Assembly (NCBI GenBank): GCA_016283605.1 | Contig: JAEENF010000268.1 | Span: 1 to 15,856 of the forward strand | Direction of reading: 5' to 3' | Source of the DNA: Prevotella sp. | GTDB lineage: Bacteria; Bacteroidota; Bacteroidia; Bacteroidales; Bacteroidaceae | DNA length: 15,856 nt | Part shown: piece after piece, positions 7,440 through 15,445 of the stretch | Position numbering within the stretch: the stretch's first letter is position 1 | How the letters are laid out: the number at the start of each line of letters is the position of its first letter | Notes under the pieces: generated by a model | What the model saw: only the letters and a program-made list of their open reading frames with translations | The model's database searches: none | What the model was told of the DNA's origin: nothing | Program-made: the position numbers and the translations under genes

Positions 7440-8255
7440 CTACAATCTTTCCCCGCAATGTGAACAATAGTGGTCTTCGTCGCGCACGATGGCATCACAA
7501 CGCGGACAATGCCCGTCCTTCGGTTTTTCTTTCACCTCGTCAATAATGTTTGCCGTGACGATTCCTGTAGGTACGGCAATGATGGTATAACCCAGCAGCA
7601 TGACGAATGCCGAGAGCAAACGTCCGATCGCCGTAACAGGCGTGATGTCTCCATAGCCGACGGTGGTCATCGTGACAATGGCCCAATAGACTGATGTGGC
7701 CAAGTCGGTGAATTGCGTATCGGGCTGACCGTTCTCAACCATAAACATCAGCGTACCCAGACAGATGTCCAGTATCAGCACAAACATAAAATAGACGGAG
7801 ATCTTGGTGAGACTCTTCTGGAGCGAGCGCATCAGGATATAGCCCTCGTTGATGAAACTGAACAACTTGAAAATGCGGAAGATACGGATGAAGCGGAACG
7901 AACGCAACAGAATCATGTATCGTGCGTGGGGCAGGAAGTAGGAGAGGTAAGGCGGCAGGATAGACAGCAAGTCGATGACGCCAAAGAAACTCAGCACGTA
8001 GTCGCGAGGCCGGGGCGAGCAGTAGACACGGGCAATGTACTCGACGGTAAAGAAGAAGGTGAGCAGGTATTCCAGTATCTCCAGCACCAGCTTGAAGGTA
8101 CGGGCCAGCGAAGGAACTGTCTCGACGAACGAGATGATGATGCTCAGCGAGATGGCTATAATCAGCGTGATGTCAAAGATACGTCCGAGCGGACTGTCCG
8201 ACTCGAACATGATGCTATAGAGCTTTTTTTTCTCAAGCCAATAAGGTTTCTTCAT
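7440..8255 (-). CDS. Voltage-gated-type potassium channel with C-terminal zinc ribbon
   Basis: Inner-membrane K+ channel subunit, 271 residues, expected to form tetramers. Six membrane helices are visible: S1 about 25-45, S2 58-78, S3 84-105, S4 112-132, S5 150-173 and S6 210-236. S4 carries regularly spaced arginines (RSFRFIRIFRIFK), the mark of a voltage-sensor fold. The selectivity filter TTVGYGD is at 197-203. After S6 a short cytoplasmic tail ends in a zinc ribbon: CPRC (250-253) and CSHC (264-267). The usual RCK/TrkA-N regulatory domain is absent. The start is the ATG at 8255, about 16 bases below a predicted transcription start. GH20 follows after 24 bases. The zinc ribbon could serve folding, a partner contact or metal/redox sensing; this is inference. 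Confidence 0.93.
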   Translation of the reverse strand: MKKPYWLEKKKLYSIMFESDSPLGRIFDITLIIAISLSIIISFVETVPSLARTFKLVLEILEYLLTFFFTVEYIARVYCSPRPRDYVLSFFGVIDLLSILPPYLSYFLPHARYMILLRSFRFIRIFRIFKLFSFINEGYILMRSLQKSLTKISVYFMFVLILDICLGTLMFMVENGQPDTQFTDLATSVYWAIVTMTTVGYGDITPVTAIGRLLSAFVMLLGYTIIAVPTGIVTANIIDEVKEKPKDGHCPRCDAIVRDEDHYCSHCGERL

Positions 8256-8277
8256 ACGTTTTTATTCCTTTCGGATG

Positions 8278-8308
8278 CAAATGTAAGCAAACTAATTGAA
8301 ATAACAAA
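8278..8308 (-). promoter_or_regulatory. Bacteroidetes-type promoter for the K+ channel-GH20 operon
   Basis: On the minus strand a TTTG box (8308-8305) is followed, after exactly 19 bases, by TACATTTG (8285-8278). This matches the known sigma-ABfr consensus (-33 TTTG, -7 TAnnTTTG). The start of transcription would be near 8271, giving a leader of about 16 bases before the ATG at 8255. Confidence 0.75.
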
Positions 8309-8335
8309 ACTTTTAGATAGTTTTCTTCAATCTTG

Positions 8336-8368
8336 TCGGACTGATATTTGGTCAGTCCGATTTTTTTT
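8336..8368 (+). terminator. Perfect 9-bp hairpin with T8 tract, overlapping a promoter
   Basis: The arms TCGGACTGA (8336-8344) and TCAGTCCGA (8352-8360) pair perfectly across a 7-base loop and are followed by eight T (8361-8368). This is the textbook form of a Rho-independent terminator on the plus strand. No plus-strand gene lies immediately to its left, and the loop contains the -33 TTTG box of the promoter for the next gene. It may block antisense or read-through transcripts, or act as an operator (inverted repeat centred on the -33 box). Confidence 0.6.
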
Positions 8369-8377
8369 ATATCTTTG
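8347..8377 (+). promoter_or_regulatory. Bacteroidetes-type promoter for the DUF4421 gene
   Basis: TTTG (8347-8350), a 19-base spacer, then TATCTTTG (8370-8377): a full match to the -33/-7 pattern. Transcription would start near 8384, about 28 bases before the proposed GTG start at 8412. The spacer contains the T8 tract of the inverted repeat at 8336-8360. Confidence 0.78.
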
Positions 8378-8411
8378 CACCGAAATAGTCTATAACTCAA
8401 CTCATTGGCAA

Positions 8412-9545
8412 GTGAAGACATTAAAATACATCATGATGGTCCTTAGCCTTGGCTTCTGCAGTCAGGCGGTGGCACAAGAGGGCTTGGCATCTCTCGCCAA
8501 GAAGGTGAAGACTATGCGCGACTCCATAGTGGTCAAGGGTGTTGACCGCCGCTATATCGATGTGCCGGAACAACCGTGGCAGATTACCGTAAGAAGCAAT
8601 GTCAAGCAGACCATTGTGAGTATGAACAACGAGGGAAGTATGGCCGGGCAGGATTATAGCGTCAAGCCCTATCTGAAGACCACGCCTTCGCACTCCATAG
8701 GTCTGTGGGCCGGTTACAGGGGCCTCGGTCTGGGCTACTCGATGAACACGGGCGGCGACAAGGGCAGCAATATCACTGTCGGTGCCACGGGTGGTGCCTA
8801 CGGCATCAACGTGCGTATCCACTCGTTTGAAAACCATAACCCGAACTTCAACCTGAACAGCGACCTGATTGCCGAAAAAGACAAGGAAACCTGGCAAGAG
8901 GTGCAGCTGATAGACCCCATCCGCGTGAAAACCATTATCGCCGACGGATACTATATGTTCAATAGCAAGAAGTTCTCCTACGCCGCCGCCTACAAACAGA
9001 GGGTCATCCAGAAGCGGTCGGCCGGTTCGCTGATGGCCGGACTGATGTACAACTACACGCGCATCGACTATTCCTCAGACCACAACGGTGACCTCATCTA
9101 TCTGATGGAAGGGCTGGGTAAGGTGAAGCTGTGGCAGGGCAGCGTGGGCGTGGGCTATGCCTACAACTGGGTTCCGGCCCGCGGACTGCTCATCAACGTC
9201 CTGGCCATGCCTATGCTGACCTTCGTCAACAAGCTCAAGGCTTATGCCTATGCTACCAACATCGAGAAGCTGATGGAAGACCCCTACTTCTGGGACCCCA
9301 CGACGACCAACGAGGAGTGGGACGAGTGGCTCTACGATAACTTGCATATCACTCCCATGGGCGACAAGACCTTCAACAGCGGCGTCAGTATAGGCTTCGA
9401 TGGCCGTGTGTCGCTGACCTACAACTTTGGCCGGTATTTCTTCAATACCTTCGGACAGTTCAACAACATCCGCTATCATCATAACAGCACCAAAGGCTAC
9501 CTGAACGACTGGTTCATCAACACGTCTATCGGCATCAGATTATAA
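8412..9545 (+). CDS. DUF4421 family outer-membrane beta-barrel protein
   Basis: Unknown function. From the proposed GTG the protein has 377 residues. It begins with a signal peptide (KTLKYIMMVLSLGFCSQAVAQ), then a short segment with YIDVPEQPWQITVRS. The rest is rich in alternating aromatic/polar strands and glycines (SIGLWAGYRGLGLGYSM, GSVGVGYAYNWVPARG), ending in SIGIRL, as outer-membrane barrels do. DUF4421 is assigned by recalled resemblance. The same frame stays open for 233 codons upstream, across the antisense of the channel gene. The start at 8412 is preferred because the promoter lies at 8347-8377 and the signal peptide begins there; ATG at 8433 is an alternative. It is transcribed divergently from the channel. 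Confidence 0.8.
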   Translation: MKTLKYIMMVLSLGFCSQAVAQEGLASLAKKVKTMRDSIVVKGVDRRYIDVPEQPWQITVRSNVKQTIVSMNNEGSMAGQDYSVKPYLKTTPSHSIGLWAGYRGLGLGYSMNTGGDKGSNITVGATGGAYGINVRIHSFENHNPNFNLNSDLIAEKDKETWQEVQLIDPIRVKTIIADGYYMFNSKKFSYAAAYKQRVIQKRSAGSLMAGLMYNYTRIDYSSDHNGDLIYLMEGLGKVKLWQGSVGVGYAYNWVPARGLLINVLAMPMLTFVNKLKAYAYATNIEKLMEDPYFWDPTTTNEEWDEWLYDNLHITPMGDKTFNSGVSIGFDGRVSLTYNFGRYFFNTFGQFNNIRYHHNSTKGYLNDWFINTSIGIRL

Positions 9546-9555
9546 TAACGCAGAA

Positions 9556-9583
9556 GTCTGGGAAGCTTCACAGCCTCCCAGAC
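9556..9583. terminator. Hairpin between convergent DUF4421 and GH3 genes
   Basis: GTCTGGGA (9556-9563) and TCCCAGAC (9576-9583) form a perfect 8-bp stem with a 12-base loop, in the 110-base gap between two convergent genes. Position suits a two-way terminator. Neither side has a strong U tract, so it may need Rho or serve only as an mRNA 3' end. The remaining bases to 9655 are AT-rich without further structure that I can see. Confidence 0.45.
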
Positions 9584-9655
9584 CTTCACATGAAATCCTA
9601 AATCAATCTTTTTACAATCTAACCATTACTTATTATATGTGGATCAATTAAAAAA

Positions 9656-11938
9656 TCATTTCAGCTCAAAGGTACATTTGCCTGATAACTGATCAGATGC
9701 CGTTCCGACAAGTGCCTCGAACAGTCCGGGTTCGGCAGTCCACTGCCCCTTCGTCTCGTCGTAGAAGCTCAGGGCGTCGCGACCGATAGTCATCGTCACC
9801 GCGCGACTTTCACCAGGATTAAGGAACACTTTCCGGAAGGCTTTCAATTCCTTCACAGGACGGTCTACACTCGCTTTCTTGTCGCTGATGTAGAGTTGTA
9901 CGGTCTCTGAACCGGGACGACTGCCCGTATTGGTGACGTTCACCGTGAAGGAGATCTCCTCGTCGGCTGTCATTTGCTTTTTGTCGGCCACGGGCTTGTC
10001 CAACTTGAAGGTGGTATAGCTCAGACCATGTCCGAAGGCGAACAGCGGACGTTCCTTTTTCAGACGGTCGGTCCAGCGATAGCCGACATAGATCCCTTCT
10101 TTGTATTCCTCATCGATGATCTGTCTGTCAGCTCGCCACGTGCCGGGATAGCTGCCTGTGGCATGGGCACCGCACTGGTCGAGTGAGGCATACCAGGTGA
10201 AAGGCAACTTACCCGAGGGATTGACATCGCCGAAGAGTACGCTGGCGATGGCCTCACCGGCCTCAGAACCGATAAACCAGGCCTGTACGACGGCGGGAAC
10301 CTTTGCGAGCCAGGGCATGGCAGCACCGTTACCGGAGATATTCACATAGACCAGTCGCGGATTAACCTTCAGGATGGCCTCGATGACCTCATTCTGTGCG
10401 TAGGGCAGGTCGTAGCTCTGGCGGTCATGACCTTCACTGTCCTGATAGGCGGCCTTGTTGAGTCCGCCGAAGAAAATCACCACATCGGCCTCACAGGCTT
10501 TCTCCACCGCCTCGGCAGTGAGTTTGGCTTGCGGGCGTGTCTCATAAAGCGACCTGCCTACCGACACGCCGTCGAAGCTTTGAATCGTATCACCGACATA
10601 GCCGCGGGCGTAATCACATTGAACATTGAACATTCTTGCGTCCCGTTGGTAGCAAGCGTCCTTCGGCCGAGCGGAACATTGAGCATTGAGGGCATCGAGG
10701 GGGAGGATCTCCTTCTGGACCTTAAGGGAGGACGAGCCACCACCGACGGTCATCATCTTAATGGCATTCTCACCCACCACGAGTATGCGCTTTGTCTTTG
10801 CCAGATCAATCGGCAACAACGGGATAGCTCCTTCATTCTTCAGCAACACGATGCCTTCCTGTGCTATCTTCAGTGCAGCCTCATAATGACTCTCGCTGCA
10901 GAGGAATCCGAAGGGTTTCTCCCGCTGCATCGTCGTGCGGTAGAACAGGCGCAGCACACGGCGCACCTTTTCGTCGAGCTCCTTCGTGGTGTACTTTCCC
11001 TGAAGAATAGCCTTTTTGTAGGCTTCGGCCATGTGATAGCTGTCGTAGGCATTGGTCTTGCCCATCGTCAGACCGTCGGTCCAGGTGCCGAACTCGAGGT
11101 CGAGTCCGTTTTTCACGGCTTCGTCGGTATCGTGACAGCCGCCCCAGTCGCTGACGACCACACCGTCGAAGGCCCAGTCGCGCTTCAGAATCTGGTTCAG
11201 GAGGATGTTATTATGACAATTGTGTTGGTTCTGATATAGGTTATATGCTCCCATGATGGCCCAGGCCTTACCTTCTGTTACGGCAGCCTTGAAGGCGGGC
11301 AGGTAGATCTCATGCAGGGCACGGTCGCTGACCTTGACATTCACCTGATGACGATACTCCTCGTCGTTGTTCAGACAGTAATGCTTGACACACGAAGCCA
11401 CACCTTTCGACTGCAATCCCTGCACGTAGGGTACCACCATGCGTGAGGCGAGGTAGGGGTCTTCACCCATATACTCGAAGTTACGTCCACCAAGCGGAGT
11501 GCGGTAGATGTTCACACCAGGACCGAGGATGACGCTCTTCTTGCGGTAGAGGGCTTCCTCACCGAGACTCTCGCCATAGAGGCGTGCCATATCAGGGTTC
11601 CAGGTGGCGGCCAGACAAGTGAGGGCAGGGAAGGCCACGCACGAGTCGTTGGTCTGTCCGGCCTGCACCCACTCGTCCCAGAGTACGTCAGGACGTACAC
11701 CGTGAGGGCCGTCATCCGTCCACAGGTCGGGGAAGCCGAGGCGCTTCACGCCAGGACTCGAGAACTTCGACTGGGCGTGGATCACGGCAATCTTCTCATC
11801 GAGCGTCATACGGCTGAGGGCATCGTCGATGCGCTGCTCCACAGGTTTGCTCTCGTCGAGGTAAACGGGTATGATTTGCGCATGTAGTGGACTCAGGCTC
11901 ACTAAGCCCACTACAGTTGTTAATATCAGATGTTTCAT
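9656..11938 (-). CDS. GH3 beta-glucosidase, periplasmic, last gene of the beta-glucan operon
   Basis: Exo-acting beta-glucosidase-type hydrolase releasing monosaccharides from beta-linked oligosaccharides. It is 760 residues with a signal peptide (MKHLILTTVVGLVSLSPLHA). The (beta/alpha)8 domain spans about 23-340, with GPGVNIYRTPLGGRNFEYMG (139-158), Lys185-His186 (VKHYCLNNDEEYRH) and nucleophile Asp264 in GVVVSDWGG. The alpha/beta sandwich domain follows (about 355-590), with the likely acid/base Glu502 in DSEGHDR. A C-terminal fibronectin-III-like domain spans about 655-755 (PVKELKAFRKVFLNPGES). The gene starts 3 bases after the GH16 stop, so they share an operon. Residues 418-440 are an odd Cys/Arg-rich insert encoded by a CATTGAAC micro-repeat element. 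The family is certain; glucosidase over xylosidase is inferred from the GH16 partner. Confidence 0.95.
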   Translation of the reverse strand: MKHLILTTVVGLVSLSPLHAQIIPVYLDESKPVEQRIDDALSRMTLDEKIAVIHAQSKFSSPGVKRLGFPDLWTDDGPHGVRPDVLWDEWVQAGQTNDSCVAFPALTCLAATWNPDMARLYGESLGEEALYRKKSVILGPGVNIYRTPLGGRNFEYMGEDPYLASRMVVPYVQGLQSKGVASCVKHYCLNNDEEYRHQVNVKVSDRALHEIYLPAFKAAVTEGKAWAIMGAYNLYQNQHNCHNNILLNQILKRDWAFDGVVVSDWGGCHDTDEAVKNGLDLEFGTWTDGLTMGKTNAYDSYHMAEAYKKAILQGKYTTKELDEKVRRVLRLFYRTTMQREKPFGFLCSESHYEAALKIAQEGIVLLKNEGAIPLLPIDLAKTKRILVVGENAIKMMTVGGGSSSLKVQKEILPLDALNAQCSARPKDACYQRDARMFNVQCDYARGYVGDTIQSFDGVSVGRSLYETRPQAKLTAEAVEKACEADVVIFFGGLNKAAYQDSEGHDRQSYDLPYAQNEVIEAILKVNPRLVYVNISGNGAAMPWLAKVPAVVQAWFIGSEAGEAIASVLFGDVNPSGKLPFTWYASLDQCGAHATGSYPGTWRADRQIIDEEYKEGIYVGYRWTDRLKKERPLFAFGHGLSYTTFKLDKPVADKKQMTADEEISFTVNVTNTGSRPGSETVQLYISDKKASVDRPVKELKAFRKVFLNPGESRAVTMTIGRDALSFYDETKGQWTAEPGLFEALVGTASDQLSGKCTFELK
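10618..10690. repeat. CATTGAAC period-8 micro-repeat element inside the GH3 gene
   Basis: GAACATTGAACATT (10621-10634) and GAACATTGAGCATT (10674-10687) are direct copies with 13 of 14 bases alike. They flank a 39-base GC-rich core that contains the palindrome TCGGCCGA and the short pair CTTGC/GCAAG. The units run at period 8. In the GH3 frame it encodes residues 418-440 (CSARPKDACYQRDARMF at its centre), which interrupts an otherwise normal GH3 loop. Confidence 0.65.
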
Positions 11939-11941
11939 GTC

Positions 11942-13045
11942 TTACTTTTTTTGGAATACGCGGATATAATCTACTTCCATCGTACAGGGGAGGGCACTCT
12001 CGTCGACACCCTGGGCACCGCCCCAGTCACCACCCCAGGCGAGGTTGAAGATGACGTAGAAGGGATCCTCGTAGGGCCAGTCGTCGCGACCTTTACCCTT
12101 ATTGTCATAGGAGAGCTGAACCTTACCGTCGACATAGGTGGTGATATTGTTGGCCGTCCAGAGGATGGCATAGGTATGGAACTCGTCCTCAGCACCCTGA
12201 CAGAGCATCTCGTGGGTCACCTGCGTACCGTTAGAGTGGACGTGGGCGTTGGCGTGGAGACTGGAACTGACGTAGTTGGGATGGTAGCCTACCTCTTCCA
12301 TGATGTCGATCTCACCGTCTGCCGGCCAGGAACGGAAGTTCACGGGCATCATCCAGAAGGCGGGCCAGGTGCCCTTGCCCTTCGGCAACTTGATGCTGGC
12401 TTCGATATAACCATACTTCCAACCCTCTTTCACCTTGGCATAGACACGGCCGGAGTAGACCTTACCGTTCTCCTTCAGGGCGGTGATGCGGAGTTTGCCG
12501 CCCTTCACCTCGGTGACGAGGTTGCCCTCGGGGGTCTTGTGGTTCACGTAGTTCTGCAACTCGTGGTTCACCCAACCGCTATTCTTCACTTCGTGCGTCC
12601 AGTCGTCGCCATTCAGCTCGGTGCCTTTGTCGAACTCATCCTGCCAGACGAGGCTGTAACCCTCGGGCGCATTGTAGGCTGACTTGGCGGCAGCCTCCTG
12701 TGAGACGCTGACGGTCTTACGGGCTGTACCTGACATGACGGTGACAGTACCTGTACGGACACTGGTCGTGGGATTAGCGGGAATAGTGACGGTCAGCGTA
12801 CCCGACTGTGATACGGCATTCTTCGTATCGACGGTGATGAAGTCCTGGTCGCTGTAGGCGCCCCACTCCTTACCCGTCGTGGTAACGTTGATGGTGTAGG
12901 TACCGCCATCGGCAGGTGCTGTGATGCTCTCCTGCGAAACGGTGATGCTGACTGCTGCGGGCTGCGGGTCGTCGCTGCTTCCACCGCAGCCCGTAAAGGC
13001 TACGGCGAGAGAGAGCAAAAATGTATTAAGCATGAATCGTTTCAT
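11942..13045 (-). CDS. GH16 endo-beta-glucanase lipoprotein with BACON domain (laminarinase/lichenase type)
   Basis: Endo-acting enzyme cutting beta-1,3 or mixed beta-1,3-1,4 glucans, probably displayed on the cell surface. It is 367 residues. The signal peptide ends in FTGC with lipidated Cys20; the following GGSSDD resembles the lipoprotein export signal of Bacteroidetes. A BACON domain covers about 32-117 (SGTLTVTIPANPTT, RKTVSVSQEA). The GH16 jelly roll covers about 128-367: SLVWQDEFDKG, HELQNYV, WPAFWMMP and the active-site motif GEIDIMEEVG with nucleophile Glu245, Asp247 and acid/base Glu250. The form of this motif fits the laminarinase-like GH16 subfamily. The ATG follows directly on the TAA of the upstream glycan-binding gene, and GH3 starts 3 bases after its end: a tightly coupled operon. 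Substrate choice between laminarin and cereal beta-glucan cannot be settled from the sequence. Confidence 0.95.
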   Translation of the reverse strand: MKRFMLNTFLLSLAVAFTGCGGSSDDPQPAAVSITVSQESITAPADGGTYTINVTTTGKEWGAYSDQDFITVDTKNAVSQSGTLTVTIPANPTTSVRTGTVTVMSGTARKTVSVSQEAAAKSAYNAPEGYSLVWQDEFDKGTELNGDDWTHEVKNSGWVNHELQNYVNHKTPEGNLVTEVKGGKLRITALKENGKVYSGRVYAKVKEGWKYGYIEASIKLPKGKGTWPAFWMMPVNFRSWPADGEIDIMEEVGYHPNYVSSSLHANAHVHSNGTQVTHEMLCQGAEDEFHTYAILWTANNITTYVDGKVQLSYDNKGKGRDDWPYEDPFYVIFNLAWGGDWGGAQGVDESALPCTMEVDYIRVFQKK

Positions 13046-15445
13046 TTATTGTGCTTCTTTAAAGACAATCTTACTGATCTTAACCTTTGTACCTGCAGGA
13101 GAGCCGCCGAAGTCGAAGAACAGACGGATGGCAGATGCATCGGTGCCTTCTTTCAGTGTGGCATTCTTCAGGGTGTATACGAACGGCTCATCGGCAGTGA
13201 TGTCGTGACGGCCCTCGCAGAAGAAGTTGGTATCGCCTGCGTCGGTGAGTTTGATGGTCACGCCCGGACAGTCGTTGTCGGCCTCGATGACCAGCTGGAA
13301 GTTGTAGGCCTTTGAGCCGCTTGCCGTCAGCTTGGTGTCGATATGGAACTGACCCTGCCATTGCGAGCCGCCCATACCCTCGGGAAGAGTAATCTCGTAG
13401 GTGTCGCCGCTGTGGACGCACTCCGAGTTGGCAATCTGCGTCCAGCCGTTGTCAGCGAACCAATAGCCGAAGGCATCGAACATTGTACCGTCGTCAACGG
13501 CCTTCCACAGGTTGTCGGCATCGTCGTAGTTCAAACTGACAGCTTCCTCGAAGTAAATCTTGCTGATTTTGATATTAGTGCCGGCAGGTGAGCCGCCGAA
13601 GTCGAAGAACAGACGGATAGCCTCGGCATCCTTGCCTTCTTTCAGGGTTGCTCCCGTCAGTTTGAAGATGAACGGCTCATCAGCCTTCACATCGTGGCGT
13701 CCTTCGCAGAAGAAGTTGGTGTCGCCAGAGTCAGTCAGCTTGATGGTCACCTGCGGACAATCTTGGTCAGCCTCCATCACGAAGTAGAAGTTGTAAGCCT
13801 TCGAGGCAAGTGCTGTGAGCTTGGTGTCAATGTGGAACTGACCCTGCCACTGTGAGCCGCCCATACCCTCGGGAAGGGTGATCTCGTAGGTGTCGCCGTT
13901 GTGGACGCACTCTGAGTTAGGTATCTGTGTCCAGCTGTTATCAGCGAACCAGTAGCCGAAGGCATCGAACAGCGTTCCATCGTCCACCGCCTTCCACAGG
14001 TTAGCACCGCTTTCGTAGTCCCAATCCATCTTAGGCTGGTCGGGATTATCGGGTGTATCGTTGTTAGGCAACACAGTGCCGTCATCGTTGGCATGATCTT
14101 TCAGCACGATATTGCTGATGTTGACCACGGTGCCGGCCTGACATCCTCCGAAGTCGAAGAACAGGTTGACGCGCTCCATGTCGATGCCCGGCATGTCGCT
14201 CTTCCAGAAGATGTAGTCCTCGCCGGCCTTCAGGTCGATGCGGTCTGTGAAGTAGAACACGTTGTCGTCGCCGTCCATTACCAGTTTCACGGTGACGCCG
14301 TTCAGGTCGTTGCTGCTGTTGATGATGCAGGAGAAATCGTAGTTGTTGGCAGCCGACGTCGAGATGTTCGTGGTTTTGAAGGCCATCTGAGCCTGCCACT
14401 GGTCGGTGGTGGCTTCGGTCAGCGTCACGGTATAGTCATTGCCGTTGGCCACGAACTCCGGGTTGGCAATCTGATTCCAGCCGGGGGCATAGTAGAAGAA
14501 CATATTGTACTCCACATTCTTCCACATATTGAAGTCGCTGTTGGCATCGAAGCCTGCAAACTCCTTCTCGCCCTCCTCGCTGGTGAAGATAAAGTGCCAG
14601 GCAATGGAGCCGTCGGGAGCATTGTAGACGAGTTCCAACTTTTTGTTGGTCAGCGTCTCCACCTTGAAGCGGGGGTGCTGATACTGGTCGTCGGTCGAGA
14701 TGTAGGGCCATGCCGTATTGTCGGCCAGCACGATGTAGTTGGTGCCGTCGTCATCTTTCTCGAAGTACCAGGCTGCCGTCTGCTCGCCAAGGGCATAGTC
14801 GAAGTCGGGGTCCTGACCGGTGAGCCACAGCGTGGTACCCTTGTTAATATAGGTCATGCCGTCGGGGCCGGGGTTGTAGGTGTAGGTGCCGCCCTTCTGA
14901 TTGTCGGCGGTGAAGGTGATGCGGTCGTCGTAGAGGCCAGTGCCCTTCTTGTCGTCGGGTGCAGCACTCCACCACTCTGTGCCTGTAGTGCCGCCCGGTC
15001 CACAGCCCAGATGTGCGGCTTCCTTGTTGGCTATGCGCCACTCCTTGCCAGTGATGCGACGGAACTCGGGGCTCCAGTCCACCTTGGTCTCGTTGAAGGT
15101 GTATTCCTTCTTCACACCGGCCTGACTGATGCCGTTGCGGTTGCCGATGCGCAGCTCGACGGTGTGGGTGCCCTTCTCGGTGTTCTTATAGCCAACCTCG
15201 TTGAGGCTTGAATAGGATGTGCCGTCGAGAATCCAGACAGGATAGGTGCCAGCGGCTGGGGTATAGGTGGCCAACATCTGGTTGGTTTCCTGGTCGACGC
15301 TCATCTGGAAGTCAATGCCGCTGACGGTAGGCAGTCCGTTGGCGTCAGCACCGCTGAATTCGTCTGCAGAGCAGGAGGCGAGAGTTGCGGCAAAACCGCA
15401 ACCTACCAGAACAGCGGATAATTGCTTATATATCTTGGTATTCAT
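13046..15445 (-). CDS. Surface glycan-binding lipoprotein with three related C-terminal modules (SusE/F position)
   Basis: Non-catalytic lipoprotein expected to capture glycan at the cell surface beside SusC/D. With ATG at 15445 it has 799 residues. A TTG three codons upstream lies inside the AATT repeat and is unlikely to be used. The lipobox is LASC (Cys25), followed by SADEF, an acidic export-type signal. A PKD-like domain (about 35-117) is followed by a beta-rich domain (about 122-295) with HLGCGPGG and EWWSAAPDDKKG. Three related CBM4/9-like sandwich modules then follow: A (about 306-450), B (482-635) and C (645-798). B and C agree at about 129 of 154 residues; A is distant but keeps LFFDFGG and the WNQI/WTQI aromatic. 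The exposed Trp/Tyr/Phe set in each module suits glucan binding. Its place between SusD and GH16 supports this; ligand is inferred. Confidence 0.85.
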   Translation of the reverse strand: MNTKIYKQLSAVLVGCGFAATLASCSADEFSGADANGLPTVSGIDFQMSVDQETNQMLATYTPAAGTYPVWILDGTSYSSLNEVGYKNTEKGTHTVELRIGNRNGISQAGVKKEYTFNETKVDWSPEFRRITGKEWRIANKEAAHLGCGPGGTTGTEWWSAAPDDKKGTGLYDDRITFTADNQKGGTYTYNPGPDGMTYINKGTTLWLTGQDPDFDYALGEQTAAWYFEKDDDGTNYIVLADNTAWPYISTDDQYQHPRFKVETLTNKKLELVYNAPDGSIAWHFIFTSEEGEKEFAGFDANSDFNMWKNVEYNMFFYYAPGWNQIANPEFVANGNDYTVTLTEATTDQWQAQMAFKTTNISTSAANNYDFSCIINSSNDLNGVTVKLVMDGDDNVFYFTDRIDLKAGEDYIFWKSDMPGIDMERVNLFFDFGGCQAGTVVNISNIVLKDHANDDGTVLPNNDTPDNPDQPKMDWDYESGANLWKAVDDGTLFDAFGYWFADNSWTQIPNSECVHNGDTYEITLPEGMGGSQWQGQFHIDTKLTALASKAYNFYFVMEADQDCPQVTIKLTDSGDTNFFCEGRHDVKADEPFIFKLTGATLKEGKDAEAIRLFFDFGGSPAGTNIKISKIYFEEAVSLNYDDADNLWKAVDDGTMFDAFGYWFADNGWTQIANSECVHSGDTYEITLPEGMGGSQWQGQFHIDTKLTASGSKAYNFQLVIEADNDCPGVTIKLTDAGDTNFFCEGRHDITADEPFVYTLKNATLKEGTDASAIRLFFDFGGSPAGTKVKISKIVFKEAQ
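13052..14002. repeat. Tandem duplication of a 489-bp module within the glycan-binding gene
   Basis: 13541-14002 (module B) and 13052-13513 (module C) encode colinear 154-residue modules without gaps, offset by 489 bases. By hand count about 129 of 154 residues agree. Long runs are the same, such as NSECVH.GDTYEITLPEG and DTNFFCEGRHD. The third, older copy (module A, about 14096-14530) is much more diverged. Confidence 0.9.

Noticed and set aside
7713..8411. Long 5' extension of the DUF4421 frame (233 codons) antisense to the K+ channel
   Set aside because: It is low-complexity, charged sequence produced by reading the channel gene backwards. The channel has firm motifs, and a promoter plus signal peptide place the real start at about 8412.
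10618..10690. CRISPR-like repeat-spacer-repeat
   Set aside because: Only two 14-base repeats with one 39-base core, inside a GH3 reading frame, and no cas genes nearby.
14093..15211. 372-codon plus-strand ORF inside the glycan-binding lipoprotein gene
   Set aside because: Its translation has no domain features (runs of V, G and A), it is wholly antisense to a gene with clear modules, and such open antisense frames are expected from the G/C-biased third codon positions here. The same applies to the plus-strand ORFs at 10427-11239 and 11930-12682.
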